Below are positions 1 to 9,300 of a stretch of 64,000 nucleotides of DNA, in pieces (position 1 is the first letter of the stretch; every line of letters starts with the position of its first letter). The position numbers and the translations under genes are program-made. The stretch lies in assembly GCA_025617745.1 (NCBI GenBank), contig CM046864.1:29140199-29204198 (forward strand), read 5' to 3'. This stretch comes from Heliocidaris erythrogramma. Taxonomy: Eukaryota; Echinodermata; Echinoidea; Camarodonta; Echinometridae. The notes below the pieces were generated by a model that was given only the letters and a program-made list of their open reading frames with translations, was not told the DNA's origin and ran no database searches.

Positions 1-197
1 AGAGCATCGATCAGGGCCCCTAAACACAAAAGTTGGCAATCAATTGCAAAATGGCAAAATGGCAATGGCCAATCAAGACCATCGTTGCATGCAGATACCA
101 TTCAACAGGCCAACCATTAACCAATCAGAATGGTTGTTTCAAATTTGCAATCATAGATAGCAAACTTTTGTGTTATGAGGCCCAGAACCCAACTGAC

Positions 198-364
198 CTT
201 GCTCTGAACTTGGAGAGCCTGAATCTTCGTCTCTTACTTGAGCGGCATTCACACAAGACCCATTCACATGAGCTGTACTACTTTCCTGAGGAACCTCAAT
301 GATCACAATGAAGTAAGCGACCAAATAGAGAAACACAAACGGGAAGCATGCAAGGAAACTACAC
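198..364 (-). CDS. CLN3-like exon, membrane helix and acidic loop
   Basis: Starts after TTGCTGTTGCAG and encodes CSFLACFPFVFLYLVAYFIV, then an acidic and Ser-rich stretch. A GTCAGT donor follows base 198, implying that the gene continues left of the window. If that donor is not used, the frame stays open to a stop at 151-153, giving a truncated protein. The block aligns with the IPALLLASYF-LLL-PE segment of CLN3. Confidence 0.75.
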
Positions 365-3300
365 CTGCAACAGCAAGAAACTATTGATTAGTCAATTAAA
401 ATGACACAAACTACTATTTCGGTTGAACGACACATGCGACAATTGCTCCGCGGTCAAAATTTTGCAATTTACACTATGGAACAATACTACTGTAACACCT
501 ACACCTAACTCTAACCCCTAACTCTAACCCTAACATAAAACCTAACCTAAAACTAAATTACAACCCTAACCCTAGCTGCATATCTTTGGTGGGAAAAAGC
601 CCAGAGCAACTGTTGCCGGGCAAATGTCAGAGACTCTTTCTCACATCTTAAATACATGTATAAGATTACTTCACAAAAAATGTTATTATGCTTACAAGGA
701 TAATAAAAAAAGGTGAAAGGTGGAAAATAAGTTGTGAGCTTTCTCATTCCTTTTATGTCAGTTTAGAAGAACACCATAATACAAATGTCCCCTGAAAAGG
801 ATTGCTCTTCAAATGCCCTTATATTCAAAATATGACGTGTTCAGACCAACATTCATGTCACATGCATGTGCAGTCCCATATACCCATTTCTGTGTGCTTT
901 CCAGCGATATTAGGTCAATTTCCTATCACTTTGATGATTCCAAAACCTCACACTATATACACCAATTCTTACGTAGACATGGTCAACCTTTCTTAATTGA
1001 TTTGACAATTGCTTTCACAATGTAATCACATGACCAGAACTCGTTTTCATCTTTATTGTGTTAATGACGGGTTTTATCTCTACAGCTGCCATATTTCATA
1101 GGTTATAACAATAAATGTTATCTGAGGTAACGGACAACTTTTTCACATCAATCCGTTACCACATCCGCATCTTAACTTATAAATTACGGCAGCAATGAAG
1201 ACAATTATTCTTACCAATTAATATATCGAGAATCAGCTGCTCTGTCATTTGTTGGCTCAATTATACATCCTGAAAATGAAAACGATACAGATAATTGGAG
1301 AAAGTATCATTTATGGCATGTGGAAGACTATAAAAAAAAACCCAATATACTGCCTAACCGCAAACTTTATAATAATAATAATAACTGTTTCATTTATAGC
1401 ACCTTACCAGTTACAATGTAACCGACCAAAGCACTTACAGCATTATTACCTCAGTCACTGGATTCATTTGCGATTCTGCACATTACAGTGCACATTCTCC
1501 ACTCCTCTGGGGAGCATTCCAGCCAGTCGCCTGTTTCCAAGCCCGCACATGCTAATCCAACCACAATGATGTTCGCATCCTTCCAGGTACCCATTTAACA
1601 CCTGGGTGGAGAGGAGCAATGTAGATAAAATGTCTCGCTCAAGGGCATAAGTGCTGTGCCGGGGTTCGAACCCACGACCTTTGCATTCCCAGTCAAGTGA
1701 TTGAACCACTCGACTACGACACCTCTAAATTTTGCAAAATATAAAAATATTGCTCCATTATTTCATGGCATTAAACTTTTGTGTTATCCTTTATTTTCTC
1801 CTTACACTTTCGCTGTTGACCTACAGAATGCCAGGTAAAATTCTTATATAGGTTTATTTTATACTTTTTAGCTGTACAAGAGTTGTGTTTTTTTTAAGGT
1901 CATTGGTACACTTCAAATGCATTTTATACACAACGCTGTAAACTGATTTTTTTTTTTTTTAATATACAGAAAAATGAAAATTATTTTCTTTGTCAATGCA
2001 TGGCAAAAAAAAAATAAATAAAAGTAGCTGCATTCAACAAGGGCCCAGAAGCGTGCCCAGCTATCTGTGTGTTTTAAAATACGGAAATAATAATACAAAT
2101 AACACTCATTTGTTGTAAAGTGCATATCACATATTGACATTTCATATAGCACTGAATCATCCAAGAATGAATTCCTACCAGAAGCCATTTGCTTCAGATT
2201 GGCAAATGTAGATTAATGTCTTGCCACAGGACGTTGGTGCTGGGCTGGGATTCGAACCCCATACCTTGTGGTTCACAGTCCGGAGACTTATCCACTAGAC
2301 CATAAACACCTCTACATGTTGAACCCCACCATGCGTGGATGATGCTGTACTTCACTTACCAAACATAATGACCAAGGCAGCTCCTATTAGCCCTGCACAG
2401 CCGCATCCGCTGGACCAGGCATTCACCAATCGACTATCAAATCTAGACAGGTAGCCCAGCGCTAAACTGTGAGGTACAGCGAGACAAACAATATACAGCT
2501 AACTTTGCCTAAGTCGAATCTCGACTTAGGAAATGTAAATAGCACATGTTATGCATAGTTTGGTAAAATAAAATTGATTCGACTTAGGTAAAGTTCGACT
2601 TATACGACTTTGAGTTATGCAGGGTTAATTGTATACGAGAGGTTTGTTTACTCGTGATCGTATGTACCCAGTGGGAAATAGGGGATGGACATTTCTAGTA
2701 CATGTAGAAGGTACTGTGGACATGGCATGGTGGACATGGCATGGTAGTACTGAGGCAAAATGTGCTCTGGGCAATGTTTGCTCCGGATTTTATCTCATTA
2801 AATAGGGCTGTGGTTAAGGTTGCAATTGTATTAGGTTGGGTTTACAATAAAATTAGGTTTAGTGTTTGGTCCAGACGTGAAGTTTAGGAGTTCATAGAGC
2901 GTAGGGCTTTGAAAACAGATGTCGATAGAGCATTTAATGTAGTTGAAGTTATTGAGGACATGCTACTGAACAGGAAGTTCAAAGCATCGACACTGGCATA
3001 CATGCAGGGTAAATTTTACATGTACATGCTATAAAGGAATACGGATATAAGCACACAAATGCCATGTGGGGTATACACTGTACATGTGTAACAATCAACC
3101 TTGAATTTGGAAATGATTTATTAAAGAAATAAAATATTAGTTTTCCCTTCACTATCACACAAAATTCATAAATTCTTAATTTTCTGGTTGACAGGTTATG
3201 TGACTCTATTAAGGTACATGTATGCATGATTTTGGTACATTTGATTTCAAAAGACCTGCAAGACTTAACAGAAAAAATCAAGAAAACCAAGGAGTGATAG

Positions 3301-6300
3301 CTTGTCAAGTACGTTGCAAAGAAATCACAAATTTCATTCAGATTAATATCTCTTCTTCTTTTTGATGATTAATCCCCCCTCTCTCTCTCTCATTCCCTTT
3401 TTCTCTCTGTCTCTCTCTCTCTCTTTCTGTCTGTCTCTCTCTCTCTCTCTTTATCCCCAAACTAATCTCTGTTATTCTTTATCTCTTCATCTCTAATTCC
3501 ACCTCCTTCCAATCTTGTATTCAAACCAAAACTTACTTTTCTCCAAAGGCATAGCTTGTTCCTACAACCACCTGTGCATATAATACAAAAAAAAAGACAT
3601 TTCATAACTGAATCTTATTAAATTTCATCAAGAATCAGTGAAATGCAACCAAACATTTCACACTATTACAATCTCACCATAAGTCTATTGACATATGGTT
3701 CAAAACTTCTATAAGACATACTCCAGCAACAATTGCTCCAAGGGAAATATCCGAAAATAACCAATTTAGTAACTTCAGCCCAGGACAAAACACTTTACCC
3801 TAACCCTGAACGCTCAAACTAACCTTAAAGGGAAGTTTGAGTTTTGGGGAAGGCTGAGTTTTGGGAAAGTGAAAAATAATTTGTGAGCTTTCTAGCCATT
3901 TCCTTTTGTGTCAGTTTGGAAATAGTAGAAATGTCTCCAGAAAAGGAATACTAGACAGTACTCTTCAAATGCCCTCATATTCAAAATATGACGAGAAATA
4001 GCTAAGTGTTCAGGCCGAACATTCATGCCACATGTGTGTGCAGTCCCATATACCCATTTCTGTGTGCAGTGTACATGCTTTTCAGCGAGATTTGGGTCAA
4101 CTTCCTGTCATTTTCATGATTCCCAAACCTTACAGTGTACCTCATTTCTTATGTAGACATGATTGACCTTTCCCAATTGCTTTGAGACAGTTTCTCTCAC
4201 AATGTAATCGCACGACCAGGGGAGCGTTTCATCAAGCGTTTTGTCAGTGATTTTTACCGACAACTGTTATAAGCTGCTGAAATCCTTGCATCTGATTGGC
4301 TGAAAGTAAATTTGTCAGTAAAAATCACCGGTAAAACGCTTGATGAAACGCTCCCCAGAACTCAACTTAACCAATCACAACCATATCCCGACATGTACGA
4401 GTATGTCATTGGTTAAATAAAGCCTGGGGCAATTGCTTCTGGAGCACCAGACAAGTCAACGTTTCACCATTATCAATATAAATCAATATTTACATGTAAT
4501 GTGGTGCTGTTGATCTTTGTTTCTGCTTTATCTCTACTGCTTATGAAATATAACTCTTATCATTAAACCATTATTTCTTATCTTTGATACAGAGTGGTTG
4601 ATTGGATGAATGGTTGAAGAAGAAATGAATCATTCAAAATACCGCATCTTGATACTTTCGTGGGGTTAAAGGGACCCCAAAAGAATATAGCCGTGCATAG
4701 CATAGGACAGGAAACTAGGAAATAATATGTGCAGCGGCCATCTTGGAAAAATATTAAATATCAAATAATTCCTCATTTTCAGAAACTAGGAAATATATTA
4801 CTTGTCCCTACATGTACATCACATAACGACTGATTCATCCTGTCCTTGAACCCTGGGGAGTGTTTCATCAAGTGTTTTGTCAGTGATTTTTACAGACAAC
4901 TGCTATAAGCTACTGAAATCCTTGCATCTGATTGGCTGAGAGCAAATTTGTCGGTAAAAATCACTGACAAAACACTTGATGAAACGCTCCCCTGACCTCA
5001 CTTAACCCGTTGGCTACTGAATTTTCATAAATTGAAAATAGCTGGTGAGGAAATCAAAGAAGTTGACGTTGCCACTTTTGTTGGAATCAACATTGATAAA
5101 CATCTGTCTTGGAATAATCACATTTGTTTTGTAAATCAGTGCATAAGAAAGAAAGTTGGAGTGATATTTAGGTTGCAACATTTTGTACCCAGGCGCACTT
5201 TAATACTGCTATATAAAGCCTTTATACAACCACACATTACCTACGGAATAGAAGTGTGGGGAAGCACTATAAGACTAGCCTAAGAAGCATATTGTATTCA
5301 CAGAAAATGGCGGTCCGTGCTATAACATTCAGTGAATGGAGAACTCATGCGACTCCTTTGTTCCAAAGTCTGCGAATCCTTAATGTATATGATTTGCATG
5401 ACTTGTCAATTTCTACTTTCATGTTTGATTTGTATAATAACAACTTGCATCATACTTTAGTAAATTACTGTGACACTATACAGCATAGGTACTCCACAAG
5501 GCAAAAGGAAAGTGGACAGTTGCGTCTACCAAAATTCAGAACGATGCAAGGTCAATTTTCATTGTCTTTCATTGGTAGTGAACTTTGGAATAGATGACCT
5601 TTTAAAATCAAATTAACCAGGTCTAGAAGTAGGTTTCGGAATTCTGTTACGACATACTTGCTGAGTAAATCAAAAGTGAAAACGTTTATGTAAATAGTCT
5701 GTATATGTACAAGAAATGTATTTAACATCATTACTTTCTACTTTTTGTACTTCATTGTAAACTATTATTATTTTTAATTTGGGTATTAATTGAACTTTAC
5801 TCGTTTGTTTTTTTTGTTGTTGTGGGTCGGGCTCGACTAGCACATGTGCTATTATCTGGCCCCTTTTACCAACCAATGCTTTTCTTCATTTATATGTAAA
5901 TATCATTGTATGTAAAAAAAAAAATGTATTGTAATTAAATGTTGTTGGTTGTAAATCAAATCAAATCAATTCACATCAAATCAAATCAAATATTCCCACA
6001 TGGTTTATACCGGGACCACCTGGTTGCCATAGGCAATAAGCTGAACATTAATACGTGACTAATCCAAGAATGACTTGTTTGTAATGTCCTATTCTTGAAT
6101 GATGACCTCACTGGCACCAACAGATCAAGTCACAAGACAAAGTCAACAATGATAAGTTGGCTTTAAATACGTGATACAAATACAGAAACTACTGAAGCCT
6201 AATTAGGTTTCACATTAACACCAAAAGTGATAGTTTCGACTTGGCTTAAAAATAATACCTTACAAACAACTAATGAAATATAAGCCCTGAAGCCTAATGA

Positions 6301-9300
6301 GGTTTCGCAATTCTCTTCAAAAAAAAGAAAAAAACTCATGTGCACTTTATTTTTATCATTACGAAGAAAACTGTAATTATTGCTCTACATATACAGTGCC
6401 CCTTATACGTAGTTAGTCAACATTCAGCATGCTAAAATTGTGAAAGAAAGGAAGCTTACATTTTATTATAGCTCTTCAATAAAGGATCTGTGTTAAAGAT
6501 GGACAAAAAGACACAGGCATTCTTACCACAGCGAATATTGCAGTAATGAAATTAGGAGCAAAAGCCACCCCTGCTATACCTATGTGTGTTATGAGGTAGA
6601 AGATAAGAAGGAAAAGTGAGAGAGGATAAAATCACTTCATACATGTACATAGGATTTAGTGACATCATGCAAACATAGTGAGTTTTCGCAACAGGACGGG
6701 AAGACTACATGTAGAATATATATGCAGAAACAATCAACTCTCGCAGTACCCGCACTCGTGCGACCGTGCCAATCTCTGTGCAGTTTCACTTGTATAATTG
6801 CCGAGTGTGTGCGTGAAGTCATAGGTTTATGCTGCGCTTGGGCGCTGATTGGCTGATTACATTTCTCTGTTCTCCCTCTAGATCGGACACTAGATTGGTC
6901 GAGAACTGTTCTAGATTCGGTGCGGTGGAAGGAATTTCAGTGGTGCGCATGTGCAGATTGATTTTGGGCTCGGGCTAATACCATTCTCCCTCCCTCCGTC
7001 GTGCTTGCGAAAACTCACTTAATAATCCCTTGAAGGAGGAAAAAACGTAAGTGACTGTCACAAAAGACTTGAAAAACAAAACATCTGGTAATAATTGGAA
7101 TGTCAACTAGTACATGCATTTAGTAAAAATGGGGCAGGAAGTTAAACAACATTTTTTTTAATTGCAGAGAGAGAGAGAGTGAAGAGGGAACAGAAGAAAA
7201 TAATGAGATTGCAAAATAAACAGGGAAAGAGAAAGAGGGAGGGAAGTAAAGAGAAAGAAAAATAACAAGTCATTACAGACATGCAGACAGTGATTGATGG
7301 GGAAAATGGTACACACTTACCTAATAAAAGAATCACGGTGTTAGTACTGAATCTGATGTTGTACGATACTCGGGTTAAAAGAAATGTATTCAGCACTGGA
7401 ATAAAACAAAAGTCAAGTCAGAATTAAGCCTGGGTCACATTTGACAGAAATACAATAATGATAATGAGAACGAGAACGAGATTTCAATCGAAGGCGCACC
7501 CTACTACAGTGTGAGTCAGAAAAAATGTTACACTCTTTGAATTGATAGTTTTAAGAATTGGGATTAACAGATTATTTTTTAGCATGTATGGATAGATTCC
7601 TTTGTTGTTTGGTAACATTTGTTTTGATGTTGCTGTTACGGTTGAGTGCACAACAGTCATTGTTTGAAAGATGATTATGATTATCTGCTGAAACAGAGAC
7701 AACAACATTTGCACAAACAATGAGCGTAAATTTTAATGCATATCTTTAATTAAGACAAATAAATATGAGAACCAATAAATAAATAAAGCCAGAAATCATA
7801 ACATTCAGTGATCTTCACATCTTCATCCACAAGACGTCCGTTTCTCTTGATGTATTTCTGAGCTCGATGGAGCATCGCTGCCATGGACAGTGTCTGCCTG
7901 TCTTCACGCAGATTGGTTGCCTCTCTTGACGATTCTTTGCTGCACGTCATTCAGGTCTGCAGGTGGGCTGCCGTACACCTTGGACTTCAGGACCCCCCAG
8001 ACGAAGTCCATGGGTGTTAAGCCTGGAGATCTTGGGGCCATTCCTCAGGTTCGCGTAACGCTATGACTCTGTCTCCGAATAACTCAATTATCGTTACAAA
8101 AGACTTTCTTGCTCATTGTGCAGTGGAATCCAAATCAGGTAAAGCATTGTTGATGTTGGCTCAAATGAGTTTTCACCCAGACACAGTAATTGATTCCTAT
8201 CCAGTAAACGATTCCCACAAATGTGGTATCAAATAAAACTGGAAGAGTTATTCTATCTAACTATGGTGCAAGAATTATGATATTTCTATATTTGTAATAT
8301 ACATGTCAGCATTTTAAAAAGTGTAAAAAAAATTCTGATTCGCACTGTATATGTGAGCAGGCAAAAAAAAAAAGTGGCACTGTGTGATTTTTCAGTTAGA
8401 GCTCAATAAAGGTGTTTTTGGTTGGCATGGTCAAATCATAGAAGTTTCATAGAAATTTTTATTGCGTTCTAATCCTCTTTTTACTACCTTTACACAATAC
8501 CTCGCAAGTCAGAGTGCTTCAATAGACTGCAAACTTTAAACCCTTATTTCTCAAAAAATAACATTCTGTAGGACTGGGCATTCTGCTCCTTGTACAGTGG
8601 GTTAGGAGCATCCAATGCTAATGAGTTATGTATCATTTTGAAAGCCGAGAATCTCTTCTTTGAGAGGCAGACCTTAACTAAAAATTCATATCTGGCGACC
8701 TTTATCGTGGTTTTGTGGTGCCTGGTCACATATGGTGTGTACGTGTGATACATGCTTGTGTCTGTAAGGCAGCTATGGGGTGCATCATTAATGCAAAAAT
8801 ATCGTTAACATTATTGTTATCTGACAAATGTGACACACACTTTACGCCATGAAAGAACAAGATGAATGCGACTGCGTCTCCTACATGTATATGCCGCTGC
8901 CTAAATTCAGTTTATGGCTCAAACTGTTCATGAAATTTTGTGATAACCAGAGTAAAAAGCCTCTAATTACATGTTAATTGACCTCTTTGGCATTTGACCT
9001 TAATACACCTTATAACCCATAAGTCTGATCACTTTATCTCCTCCTAGTCATGAATACAAAATAGTTGAGATATGGTGATAACAAAGGTAAAACAACATTA
9101 ATTTCACATGTACACCTGTATAATGACCTCTATAACCTGCCACCTTTGACCTACATGAACAAAAATCTAATCAGTTTGTCTCACTATGGTGATGCATACT
9201 AGCTCCAACTTTGAAGTTAATGGATCAAATGGTTCTTGAGATATCATGTTAACAAGGCTAAAACCTGCAATTTCAGAATTGACCTCTTTGACCTTTAACC

